Below, one piece after another: positions 9,906 to 17,823 of a stretch of DNA of 64,000 nt. The translations under genes were made by a program, and so were the position numbers. Location: positions 186,001 to 250,000 of the forward strand of contig NZ_VLTJ01000029.1 in NCBI RefSeq assembly GCF_007558815.1. Direction: 5' to 3'. How positions within the stretch are numbered: position 1 is the first letter of the stretch; every line of letters begins with the position of its first letter. The DNA comes from Verticiella sediminum (GTDB lineage: Bacteria; Pseudomonadota; Gammaproteobacteria; Burkholderiales; Burkholderiaceae_B). A model generated the notes under the pieces. The model searched no databases and was not told the origin of the DNA. It saw only the letters and a program-made list of their open reading frames with translations.

Positions 9906-11552
9906 CTATTCCTTGGGGCGGATGTAGGTGTAGCGCGCGTAGGGTTCCTGCGTGAACGTCACCCCTTTGATTCGATTGCTGGTGGCGATGGTGCGGCCCA
10001 GCACGATCAGCGGCACCTGGTTGGTGGCGGCTTCGGCGAGCTTGTCCTGGATCTCGTGGTAAGCCCTGGTGCGTGCTGCGGTGTCCGTCGAGTTGCGATA
10101 GGTGTAGTGCAGCGAGTCGACTTCCGGATCGCCGTAGCGCGACCAGTTGCCCGCGCCGCCGGCATCGCTGAAGCCGACCATGCAGCAGTTGGTCACAGTG
10201 ACTGGATCCGCCAGCCAGAACGTCGCCTGGTGCAGATACATGCCGGTCATGGTGCTGCCTTCGCCATAAGTGCGCGCCCGTACCGCGGTGAGCAGTTGCA
10301 CCTGGGGCGTGGGTTTGAGATTGGCCGTGACGCCGATCTTGCTCAGCGAATTCTTGATCAGAATGGCAATGTCGTCGTTGTACGGCAACGCATTGGAATA
10401 CCAGAAGTCGAAGGAGATATCCTTCTTGCCGGACTGTTCGAGCAGGGCCTTGGCCTTGTCCGGATCATAGGCATAGCGGGCGTAGCTGTTGTTGCAGGTG
10501 GGGTCATCCGCGTTGTACATGCAAGGGGAAGGCGAGCCGCGGCGCCCCAGCGCGACGTCGATGATCTGCTGAACCGGGATGGCATGCAGCATGGCCTGCC
10601 GGACCAGCTTGTCGTCGAACGGCGGCGTGTCGTAGGCCATGGAAACGCGCAGAATGGTCGGCGTCGGGCCATGGATGACCGGAAAGCCCGCCTGCTCGAT
10701 AGCCGTGTATTGACGGCCGCTCAGGCCTTCCGCGGCATAGTCCACGACACCACCGCGAATCAGGGACACCACGTCCGACTTGCCCGTGACGCGCAGCACG
10801 ATATTGTCGAAGCCTGGTTTCGGCCCCCAGACCCGGTCAGGCACCGACTTCAGCACGATCTGCTGGTTGGGCGTGCGTTCGGCAATGTAGTAGGGCCCGG
10901 TGGACGCCACGTTCTTCTGCAGCCACTCGCGCGCCCAGGGGTCTTTGTCGGTGGCGTGCTTCTTGACCTCGACCGAATCGACCACGCCGAATTGCAGGAA
11001 TTTCATCGAGGTCAGCCGCACGGCGATTTCGGCAGGCTTGCCTTGCGGGCCGTCCATGAAGGTAATCTGCACCGTGTGGTCGTCGATCTTCTTCATCTGG
11101 TCCACGGTGTACAGGCCCGCCACACCAGCCTGGTTCTTGCCGTTGGCCGGAATCTCCAGCAGGCGCGTGAAGCTGTAGATCACGTCATCGGCCGTCATGG
11201 GATTGCCGGTGGGATAGAACTTCACATCCTTGCGCAGCTTGAAGGTGATCGTGGGGCCGTCGACTTCCCAGGATTCGGCCAGATTGGGCTCGACTTCCAT
11301 GGCATCGCCTACCAGGCTGCCGTCGGGCTGTTCCTTGAATATCGGTTCGACCAGATGGTCGTATAGATTCAGCACCAGATCCTGGTCGACTTCGCCGCGT
11401 GTGTCGGCCGGGTCCAGGCTGTTGGGGTCCGAGGCAACGGCCCGGATGAGGGGCTTGACCTCCTGCGCGTGAGCGGTCGTCATGATGCAGGCGGCGAGCA
11501 TGACGGCGGTCATGGCCTCGCCCAGGTATTTCAGGGCACGGGATTCGATCAT
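9906..11552 (-). CDS. ABC transporter substrate-binding protein, family 5 (DppA/OppA-like)
   Basis: Periplasmic binding protein of about 548 residues. The signal peptide ends at AHA-Q (about residue 30 from this start) and the mature part shows the SBP_bac_5 pattern (SDPNSLDPAD, LAESWEVDGPTITFKLRKDVKFYPTGNPMTADD..). The start at 11552 is uncertain. A GTG further upstream (11582) lies inside an interspersed repeat and would add ten residues before the signal. Family members bind di- or oligopeptides, nickel, opines or other small amines. First gene of the minus arm, divergent from the permease at 11872. Confidence 0.9.
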   Translation of the reverse strand: MIESRALKYLGEAMTAVMLAACIMTTAHAQEVKPLIRAVASDPNSLDPADTRGEVDQDLVLNLYDHLVEPIFKEQPDGSLVGDAMEVEPNLAESWEVDGPTITFKLRKDVKFYPTGNPMTADDVIYSFTRLLEIPANGKNQAGVAGLYTVDQMKKIDDHTVQITFMDGPQGKPAEIAVRLTSMKFLQFGVVDSVEVKKHATDKDPWAREWLQKNVASTGPYYIAERTPNQQIVLKSVPDRVWGPKPGFDNIVLRVTGKSDVVSLIRGGVVDYAAEGLSGRQYTAIEQAGFPVIHGPTPTILRVSMAYDTPPFDDKLVRQAMLHAIPVQQIIDVALGRRGSPSPCMYNADDPTCNNSYARYAYDPDKAKALLEQSGKKDISFDFWYSNALPYNDDIAILIKNSLSKIGVTANLKPTPQVQLLTAVRARTYGEGSTMTGMYLHQATFWLADPVTVTNCCMVGFSDAGGAGNWSRYGDPEVDSLHYTYRNSTDTAARTRAYHEIQDKLAEAATNQVPLIVLGRTIATSNRIKGVTFTQEPYARYTYIRPKE

Positions 11553-11871
11553 CTGGCTGCGCGCTCCAAAAAAAGCCTCCACGCTGCGCCTTCGGCTTGC
11601 TGCCCCCCGAGGGGGCGCTTTTTACCTTGGGGCGGCCCGGCGGCAAAAAAGGACGGGTACCGCTCGAGAAAAACGACAGCGAGAACACCGTCTGGCACGC
11701 TCGTATCCTAGCGAGCACTCACGCATTGTGCTCTGCACAATTTCTCATCCCTCGAATGAAAATTCCTCATTAGGCGCGGCCGCTCCCGTCCTCCAATATC
11801 GCCCTGTGGATCGAGTGGCAGATATCCGTAGGAGCTGAAACGATGCGGCTCAAACCAGGGATGGATGCAAT
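11553..11871. other. Divergent control region of the two-armed ABC/monooxygenase cluster
   Basis: 319 bases between the solute-binding-protein gene (-) and the second permease (+). It contains an interspersed repeat copy (11580-11650), an AT-richer stretch at about 11725-11775 that probably holds the divergent promoters, and a 13-codon leader ORF (11843-11884) with a good ribosome-binding site. No operator could be assigned with confidence. Confidence 0.55.
11580..11650 (+). repeat. Interspersed GC-rich repeat, family A, copy 1
   Basis: Same element as at 13557-13605 and 13640-13688: a short C-run/G-run palindrome (CCCCCCGAGGGGG at its core) followed by a conserved tail with the shape CGCT-TTT-A-CTTGGG-GCGGCCCGGCG. 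This copy is diverged and lies directly upstream of the solute-binding-protein gene, in the opposite orientation to it. Confidence 0.65.
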
Positions 11872-11884
11872 ATGTCGAGTCTGA
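11843..11884 (+). CDS. Possible 13-codon leader ORF before permease gene
   Basis: ATG at 11843 is preceded by AGGAG at 8 bases, a better ribosome-binding site than that of the permease itself. The frame ends at a TGA (11882-11884) just inside the permease gene, which starts at 11872 in another frame. Such overlap would allow translational coupling. The encoded peptide (MRLKPGMDAICRV) has no recognised features, so this may be only a fortuitous ORF. Confidence 0.3.
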   Translation: MRLKPGMDAICRV

Positions 11885-12738
11885 GTCCGAGTTTGAGCTT
11901 GAGCTTGAGCCGCAGCACGAAACGGGCACCCATGTCATGGTCGATGCGCATCGGCCTGGGGATTCTGTCGTTCTACATCGGCGTGGCGATACTGTCGGTC
12001 TTCTGGACGCCCTACGATCCGACCATGCCCGGAGCCGGCCCGGCGTACGCGCCGCCAAGCCTGGATCACTGGCTGGGAACCGATCGCCTGGGCGGCGACG
12101 TGCTGTCCCGCATCATGGCGGGCGCGCAATACGATCTGGGGATCTGCCTGGCCGCGGTGACGATTTCCCTGGTGGTGGGTTGCATACTGGGCGTCATCGC
12201 GGGCTATTACGGCGGTGGTATCGATACGGTGATCCTGCGTATCGTCGAAATCTTTTCCGCCTTTCCCGGGCTGCTGTTTGCCATGCTGGTGGTGCAAGCG
12301 GTCGGGCCCGGCATCATCAATGTCATCGCCGTACTGTCGTTCGTGGGCATTCCCGACTATTTGCGTCTGGCCCGCGCCGAAATCCGCGCCCGCCGCGAGT
12401 GGCAGTTTGCCGAGGCCGCGCGCCTGGTGGGCAACAGGCCCCTGGTCGTGGCCTTCAAGCATCTGCTGCCCAACAGCATCGGGCCGGTGCTGGCCTTCAC
12501 CTCGGTCAACGCCGCTTTTTCCGCGCTCATCATCGCCAGCCTGGGCTTTCTCGGGATCGGCTTGAACCCGGACGATCCCGAATGGGGCAACATGATTGCG
12601 CGTGGCCAAGACAGCGTCATGACGGGGGAATGGTGGATCTCGCTGTTTCCCGGGCTGGCCATCCTTGGCATGACCGGAGCGTTCTACCTGCTGGGCGACG
12701 GCGTGTCCGATGCAACCGACCCCAGGAGGCGCCGATGA
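11872..12738 (+). CDS. ABC transporter permease, DppC/OppC family
   Basis: 288 residues. The first membrane segment (about 26-45) is followed by the family motif HWLGTDRLGGDVLSRIM, five further helices and the EAA-type loop ARAEIRARREWQFAEAARLVG. It pairs with the DppB-type permease at 6154 to form the importer channel. The N-terminus is odd: a degenerate hexamer repeat (11876-11911) encodes alternating Ser-Leu. A later start at Met21 (11932) would remove it but lacks a ribosome-binding site. The gene overlaps the following ATPase by 4 bases (ATGA). Confidence 0.9.
   Translation: MSSLSPSLSLSLSRSTKRAPMSWSMRIGLGILSFYIGVAILSVFWTPYDPTMPGAGPAYAPPSLDHWLGTDRLGGDVLSRIMAGAQYDLGICLAAVTISLVVGCILGVIAGYYGGGIDTVILRIVEIFSAFPGLLFAMLVVQAVGPGIINVIAVLSFVGIPDYLRLARAEIRARREWQFAEAARLVGNRPLVVAFKHLLPNSIGPVLAFTSVNAAFSALIIASLGFLGIGLNPDDPEWGNMIARGQDSVMTGEWWISLFPGLAILGMTGAFYLLGDGVSDATDPRRRR
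11876..11911 (+). repeat. Degenerate hexanucleotide tandem repeat at permease 5' end
   Basis: Six consecutive units of the form YGAGYY (CGAGTC, TGAGTC, CGAGTT, TGAGCT, TGAGCT, TGAGCC). Unit number changes would add or remove Ser-Leu pairs without shifting frame. Confidence 0.7.
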
Positions 12739-13544
12739 CGGCTCCCTTGCTGGAAATCCTCGACTACAGCGGCGCCTTTCGTGCGGTCAACGGCGAGCTC
12801 AAACCGGTTCTGCACGAGGTCGGCTATCGCATCATGCCTGGCACCATCACCGCGGTGGTCGGAGAGACGGGTAGCGGCAAGTCCTTGACGGCCTTGTCCA
12901 TTCTGGGCTTGCTGCCCGCGACGTTCGTGCGGCTGTCGGGCGAGATCCGCTTCAAGGGGCGCAACATTCTGGATCTGGATGCATCGGCATCCCGCCGGCT
13001 ACGCGGCGAGCAGATCAGCATGGTCTTCCAGGATGCCCGTGCCGCGCTGAATCCCGTGTTCACGATAGGGCGGCAACTTGCCGACACGCATCAACTGCAC
13101 CACGGCGGGTCGCGCCGCGCAGCCATGGCGCAAGCCGTGGAGGCACTGCGTCGCGTGCACATTCCCGAACCGGAACGCCGGGCGCGGCAGTACCCGCATG
13201 AGTTCTCGGGCGGCATGGCGCAGCGTGCCATGATTGCGCTGGCGGCCCTGATCTGCCAGCCCGAACTGCTGATCATGGATGAGCCCACCACGGGTCTGGA
13301 TGTGACCACGCAGGCCGAGATCATGGCCTTGATCGTCGATCTGGCCAGAACGCGCGGGCTGACGGTTTGCCTGATTACCCATGACCTGGGCGTGGTCGTG
13401 GAAACCTGTGACGCGGTGGTGGTGATGAATGCCGGCCGTGTGGTGGAGACCGGCACGACGGAACAGATATTCACCGCGCCGCGCGAGCAATACACCAGGC
13501 GCCTGCTGGCGGCCAGCCAGCTTGGCGAAGAGGAGGCCGTATGA
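12735..13544 (+). CDS. ABC transporter ATP-binding protein, DppD/OppD-like (short form)
   Basis: 269 residues from the ATG at 12735, which overlaps the permease stop and has AGGAGG 5 bases upstream. Walker A is GETGSGKS (43-50), the signature FSGGMAQR (157-164) and Walker B LLIMDE (178-183), with the H-loop ITHD following. Typical DppD proteins run to about 325 residues with a C-terminal extension containing cysteines. That extension is missing here: the protein ends soon after the ABC domain. It couples ATP hydrolysis to import together with the ATPase at 13683. Confidence 0.9.
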   Translation: MTAPLLEILDYSGAFRAVNGELKPVLHEVGYRIMPGTITAVVGETGSGKSLTALSILGLLPATFVRLSGEIRFKGRNILDLDASASRRLRGEQISMVFQDARAALNPVFTIGRQLADTHQLHHGGSRRAAMAQAVEALRRVHIPEPERRARQYPHEFSGGMAQRAMIALAALICQPELLIMDEPTTGLDVTTQAEIMALIVDLARTRGLTVCLITHDLGVVVETCDAVVVMNAGRVVETGTTEQIFTAPREQYTRRLLAASQLGEEEAV

Positions 13545-13556
13545 GAAAGAAGAGCA

Positions 13557-13605
13557 GCCCCCCAAGGGGGCGCTGTTTCATCTTGGGAGCGGCCCGGCGA
13601 TGAAA
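13557..13605 (+). repeat. Interspersed GC-rich repeat, family A, copy 2
   Basis: 49-bp direct repeat of 13640-13688 with a single difference (13564 versus 13647). It begins with a CCCCCC/GGGGG palindrome and ends in GATGAAA. It starts 12 bases after the first ATPase gene. Confidence 0.85.
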
Positions 13606-13639
13606 AATGCCCCCACGCTTGCCGCTGCGCGGCGGCGCT

Positions 13640-13688
13640 GCCCCCCGAGGGGGCGCTGTTTCATCTTGGGAGCGGCCCGGCGATGAAA
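13640..13688 (+). repeat. Interspersed GC-rich repeat, family A, copy 3 (supplies start codon)
   Basis: Second 49-bp copy of the tandem pair. Its last bases, GATGAAA, provide the ATG (13683) of the next ATPase gene, so the gene's 5' end derives from repeat sequence. Confidence 0.85.
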
Positions 13689-14693
13689 CAACACTATCCA
13701 GCCAATTACCCTGTGCTGCAGGCCCGCCACCTGCGCAAGCAGTTTCCGGTGGGGGGCGGTCGCAAGCTGGTGGCCATCCATGATATGGACTTCGACTTGT
13801 ACCCAGGCAGGACGCTGGCCCTGGTTGGCGAGAGCGGTTCCGGAAAATCCACGGTGGCGCGCTGTCTGGCGCGGCTGATCGAGCCGACCGACGGCGAAAT
13901 CCACATCCACGGGAAAGCCATCCGCTCCTTGAATACCTATGACATGTCGCAGATGTACCGACATATCCAGATGGTGTTTCAGGACCCCAACGCCTCGCTC
14001 AATCCCAGGATGAGCATTCGGCAGGTGCTGGAAGAACCCCTCAAGCTGCATCTGCGCCTGTCGGCTCAAGAACTGCAGGCCCGCGTCGCCACCCTGATCA
14101 CCATGGTGGGCTTGACGGAGGAACACCTCGATCGCTATCCGCACGAATTGAGCGGCGGTCAGCGCCAGCGCATCGGCATTGCCCGGGCCGTAGCCGTCAA
14201 TCCCGACATTGTGCTGCTCGACGAGCCCACCGCGTCCCTTGACGTATCGGTGCGCGGCCATGTGCTGGCGCTGCTGCGCCGTTTGCAGCGCGAACTCAAC
14301 CTGGCCTACCTGTTCATCACGCACGATCTGCAGGTCGTGCGGCATATGGCCGACGAAGTCGCCGTCATGTATCTGGGCGTCATCGTGGAGCGCGGGCCGA
14401 CCGGGGAGGTCTTCGAGAATCCCACGCACCCGTACACCAGGGCCTTGTTGTCCGCCGCGCCGGTGGCGCAGTGGGGCGTCAAGCGGGAGCGCATTCGTCT
14501 CAAGGGCGAGATTTCCAGCCCCATCGATCCGGCCGACGCCTGCCGTCTGGCCGGACGCTGCCCGATAGAACAACCTTCGTGCGTTGAAAGAATGCCGCCG
14601 CTGGTGGGGGTGCGTGACGGGCATCGGGTTGCCTGTACGGTCATGGCGCCGTCCTCCCGGGCGGATATCACCTTAAAGGATGATCATGTCTGA
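13683..14693 (+). CDS. ABC transporter ATP-binding protein, DppF/OppF-like
   Basis: 336 residues. Walker A is GESGSGKS (49-56), signature LSGGQRQR (156-163), Walker B IVLLDE followed by PTASLD. The C-terminal oligopeptide-type extension with several Cys (ACRLAGRCP, SCVE, VAC) is present, unlike in its partner at 12735. The start codon lies in the 3' end of an interspersed repeat and no classical ribosome-binding site precedes it. A 28-codon frame opening at 13600 in the previous repeat copy ends at TGA 13684-13686, giving an ATGA overlap that could couple translation. The following deacetylase gene overlaps by 8 bases. Confidence 0.92.
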   Translation: MKQHYPANYPVLQARHLRKQFPVGGGRKLVAIHDMDFDLYPGRTLALVGESGSGKSTVARCLARLIEPTDGEIHIHGKAIRSLNTYDMSQMYRHIQMVFQDPNASLNPRMSIRQVLEEPLKLHLRLSAQELQARVATLITMVGLTEEHLDRYPHELSGGQRQRIGIARAVAVNPDIVLLDEPTASLDVSVRGHVLALLRRLQRELNLAYLFITHDLQVVRHMADEVAVMYLGVIVERGPTGEVFENPTHPYTRALLSAAPVAQWGVKRERIRLKGEISSPIDPADACRLAGRCPIEQPSCVERMPPLVGVRDGHRVACTVMAPSSRADITLKDDHV

Positions 14694-15645
14694 GTCATTG
14701 CAGGAATCCGCCGCACTGCTGCGGGATGTCGTGGGCTATGAAGGCGATCCACCCCAGGCGGCCTGGCCCGGCCGTGCCCGGATCGCGATTTCCGTGGTGG
14801 TCAATTATGAAGAAGGGGCGGAACGGTCCATTGCCGACGGCGACGAAACCCGCGAGCCCGGCGGGCCAACGGAGAAACCGCTGACGTTTCGCGACCTGGG
14901 TGTGGAAACGCACTTCGAGTATGGCTCGCGCGCAGGATTCTGGCGTCTGCTGGATGTGTTGGAAGAGGCCGGTATCACTGCCACCTTCAGTGCATGCGCC
15001 GTGGCGCTGGAACGCAACCCCGACGCCGCGCGTGAAATACGCCGTCGCGGCCATGAAGTCATGGGCCACGGATGGCGTTGGGAAGACGTGACTTCGATGG
15101 CGCCCGACGAAGAGCGCGATCGCATCCGCAAGGCGGTGGCGTCATTGGCCAGCACCACGGGCGAGCGGCCCGCCGGCTGGCTGTGCCGTCGCGGGCCCAG
15201 CGAGCACACCCGTCGGTTGCTGGTGGAAGCGGGCGGCTTTGTGTACGACAGCGACGCCTATAACGACGACCTGCCGTACTTCACCCTGGTGAATGATCAT
15301 CGGCATCTGGTGATCCCTTATTCCATGGCCAATGACGACAGCAAGTACGACTGGGGAGCGTTCGGCTCGCCGGTACATTTCGAGACGCACCTCAAATCCG
15401 GCTTCGACTGGCTGTACAAGGAAGGCGCAAGCCGGCCCCGGCTCATGACCGTAGGCCTGCGTCCGCGCATCTCGGGCCATCCCGCCCGGGCGCAGGCCCT
15501 GGCCAATTTCATTGCGTATGCCAAGTCGTTTCCGGACGTCTGGTTTGCGCGGCGTATCGATATCGCCCATCACTGGATTGCCCATCATCCCGATACGGTG
15601 CTGCCCAAGACCCGTTATGCGCGCCTGGACCCCACTGCCCGCTGA
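14686..15645 (+). CDS. Polysaccharide deacetylase family protein, PuuE-like, copy 1
   Basis: 319 residues, in the NodB-fold subfamily that contains PuuE, a metal-independent allantoinase. The family blocks are visible: ISVVVNYEEGAE (about 33-44), the AGFWRLLDVLEEAGITATF block, GHEVMGHGWRWED (about 124-136) and YDSDAYNDDLPY. In PuuE-type proteins the usual NodB Asp pair is replaced by this NYEEG motif, so hydrolysis of a C-N bond in a small cyclic or acylated amide is more likely than sugar deacetylation. The ATG at 14686 is preferred over 14680 because AAAGGA sits 6 bases before it. It is followed closely by a paralogue. Confidence 0.87.
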   Translation: MSESLQESAALLRDVVGYEGDPPQAAWPGRARIAISVVVNYEEGAERSIADGDETREPGGPTEKPLTFRDLGVETHFEYGSRAGFWRLLDVLEEAGITATFSACAVALERNPDAAREIRRRGHEVMGHGWRWEDVTSMAPDEERDRIRKAVASLASTTGERPAGWLCRRGPSEHTRRLLVEAGGFVYDSDAYNDDLPYFTLVNDHRHLVIPYSMANDDSKYDWGAFGSPVHFETHLKSGFDWLYKEGASRPRLMTVGLRPRISGHPARAQALANFIAYAKSFPDVWFARRIDIAHHWIAHHPDTVLPKTRYARLDPTAR

Positions 15646-15666
15646 GTCCTTCCGAGGAGATTGAAG

Positions 15667-16587
15667 ATGCATGTGACAGAACCCGATTCCCCAGGGCCGC
15701 AGCGCGATCTGGTCGGCTATGGCGGCAAGCCGCCCGAGGTGGTGTGGCCCGGCAATGCGCGCATTGCCATTCTGCTCGTGGTGAATTACGAAGAAGGCTC
15801 CGAGGCTTCGGTGGGCGATGGCGACCCCAAGGCCGAGCAGGCCCTGTCCGAATTTCCCACGAGCCCGTGGCCGGACGGCAAACGCGACCTGGCCGTGGAA
15901 AGCATGTACGAATATGGGGCGCGCGCGGGCTATTGGCGTTTGCTGGACATTTTCGACGAGCTGGACGTCAAGTGCACGTTCTACGCGTGCGCGGTCGCGT
16001 TGGAACGAAATCGCGCCGCCGCCCGGGAGATGGTTCGCCGCGGGCATGACATCATGTGCCACGGCTGGCGCTGGGAAGACGTGGCCTTGCTCACGCGCGA
16101 GCAAGAGCGTGAACATATCCGCATGGCGGTCAAGTCCATCGAGGAAACCACCGGCGTGCGGCCGCGAGGTTGGTATTGCAGAAGCCGGCCCAGCACCAAT
16201 ACGCGCGAGCTGGTGGTCGAAGAGGGCGGATTTCTTTACGACTCGGATGCCTACAACGATGACCTGCCCTACTGGGAAATGGTCGGTGACAAGAAGCATC
16301 TGGTGATCCCGTATTCGCTGGTCAACAACGACAGCGGTTTTGGCCGAGGCGCGTTCGGGCCGCCCAATGAATTCGAGGAGCATCTTCGCTATACATTCGA
16401 CCGTCTTTACAGGGAAGGGGAAGCATCCCCCAAGATGATGAACATCGGTCTTCACATGCGGGTCGTCGGGCATCCCGCTCGCGCCAAGGCGCTGTACGAC
16501 TTCATTCAATACGCCAAGTCCCATGCCGATGTATGGTTTGCCACGCGTATCGACGTGGCCCGGCACTGGATGGAGAAGCACGCATGA
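15667..16587 (+). CDS. Polysaccharide deacetylase family protein, PuuE-like, copy 2
   Basis: 306 residues, paralogue of the preceding gene with the same blocks (LLVVNYEEGSE, GHDIMCHGWRWED, YDSDAYNDDLPYW). It has an insertion around residues 60-75 (PKAEQALSEFPTSPWPDGK) where copy 1 is shorter. The start at 15667 has GAGGAG 7 bases upstream; a TTG at 15661 is possible but less likely. Two such hydrolases in one operon, beside two monooxygenases, suggest two related substrates or two consecutive C-N cleavages. The stop overlaps the next gene's ATG (ATGA). Confidence 0.87.
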   Translation: MHVTEPDSPGPQRDLVGYGGKPPEVVWPGNARIAILLVVNYEEGSEASVGDGDPKAEQALSEFPTSPWPDGKRDLAVESMYEYGARAGYWRLLDIFDELDVKCTFYACAVALERNRAAAREMVRRGHDIMCHGWRWEDVALLTREQEREHIRMAVKSIEETTGVRPRGWYCRSRPSTNTRELVVEEGGFLYDSDAYNDDLPYWEMVGDKKHLVIPYSLVNNDSGFGRGAFGPPNEFEEHLRYTFDRLYREGEASPKMMNIGLHMRVVGHPARAKALYDFIQYAKSHADVWFATRIDVARHWMEKHA

Positions 16588-17765
16588 TGCGTGTCGATGA
16601 CCTCAAGGCCCGCGCTGCGGCGGCCATCGACGAGGTGGCGCCCCGACTGTATGAAGTCAGCGAAGCCATGCATGCGCATGTCGAACGGCCTTTTGAAGAG
16701 GTCAAAGGGCAGGCATGGCTGTGCGAGGTCTTGAGCGAAGCGGGTTTTCAGGTGGAGAAGGGGCTGGGCTCCTTGTCCACCGCCTTTCGCGGCACGGTGC
16801 GTTCGTCCGGACCCGGGCCGCGCATTGCCTTTCTCTGCGAATACGACGGGCTGCCGCCCTATGGCCATAGCTGCGGCCACAATGTGGGCGGTCCGGCCAG
16901 CATAGGGGCCGCCGTGGGGCTCAAGAGCGTCATGGACATGCTGGGCGGCGAAGTCATTGCCTTGGGCACCCCGGGAGAAGAAGGCGGCAACGGCAAGCAC
17001 ATCATGCAGCGCGAGGGTTTCTTCGACGGCCTGGATGCCATGATGCTGATCTATCCCGGGCGGGACAACATTGCCCATTCCCGCGCGCTAGTGGCCACCC
17101 GCGTGAATTTTTCCTACTTCGGCCGGGCCGCCCACGGCGCGGCGCGGCCGGAGTGGGGCATCAACGCGCTGGACGCCATGACCCTGGCCTTCAACGGTAT
17201 CGGCCTGCTGCGGCAGCAAACGCCGTCCGACGTGCGCATGCACTACATCGTCACGAAAGGCGGCACGTTGTCCAACGTCATTCCGGATCACACGTCGGGT
17301 GTGTTGACGGTGCGGGCAAATGACAACGCCACCATCGACATGATGATCCCACGCATCAACGGCGTGCTCGAAGGCGCGGCCTCGATGACGGGCGCCACGC
17401 TGGAGAAGACATGGGCCGAAGGGCCTCGCGGCAAGCCCTTGCTCAGCAATGACGCCATGGCGCAGCTATTCGACAGAAACCTGCAGGCGCTGGGACGCGC
17501 CACCCGGGCGCGCGATGAGCTGTCGGGTGCGTGGAGCGGAGATACCAGCAACGTAAGCTGGGCCGTACCGACGATACAGCCGCAGATTGCGATGACGGCT
17601 CATCCGCCCCATTCGCACGAATTTCACGAAGCGTCGGTCGGCCCGGCTGCCCGCGCCGCACTGGCCGATTCGGCCAAGGCCATGGCCATGACCGCAATCG
17701 ACCTGATGCTGGACGCATCGGCGCTCGATGCCGTCAAGGCGGAGTTTATGGCGCGAACGCGCTAG
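16584..17765 (+). CDS. M20 family metallo-amidohydrolase/peptidase (AbgA/HmrA-like)
   Basis: 393 residues. It shows the M20D pattern: CEYDGLPPYGHSCGHNVGG (metal ligands and catalytic Asp), GTPGEEGGNGK (Glu-Glu), the dimerisation-domain entry YFGRAAHGAARPEWGINALDA, and a late HSHEFHE metal ligand. Members hydrolyse N-acyl or aminoacyl amide bonds (p-aminobenzoyl-glutamate, N-carbamoyl or N-acetyl amino acids). The start at 16584 overlaps the previous stop by ATGA, so it is coupled to the deacetylase genes. In this setting it likely completes hydrolysis of an amide produced upstream. Confidence 0.88.
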   Translation: MMRVDDLKARAAAAIDEVAPRLYEVSEAMHAHVERPFEEVKGQAWLCEVLSEAGFQVEKGLGSLSTAFRGTVRSSGPGPRIAFLCEYDGLPPYGHSCGHNVGGPASIGAAVGLKSVMDMLGGEVIALGTPGEEGGNGKHIMQREGFFDGLDAMMLIYPGRDNIAHSRALVATRVNFSYFGRAAHGAARPEWGINALDAMTLAFNGIGLLRQQTPSDVRMHYIVTKGGTLSNVIPDHTSGVLTVRANDNATIDMMIPRINGVLEGAASMTGATLEKTWAEGPRGKPLLSNDAMAQLFDRNLQALGRATRARDELSGAWSGDTSNVSWAVPTIQPQIAMTAHPPHSHEFHEASVGPAARAALADSAKAMAMTAIDLMLDASALDAVKAEFMARTR

Positions 17766-17823
17766 TTGGCCTGCATGCTCAGGCTCGAAAAATCATGTGC
17801 TTGCACGACCGATGGAAAACGCA

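Noticed and set aside
13600-13686. 28-codon frame starting in the first family-A repeat copy as a separate gene
   Set aside because: It is made entirely of repeat sequence and has no ribosome-binding site. It is treated as a possible coupling frame only.
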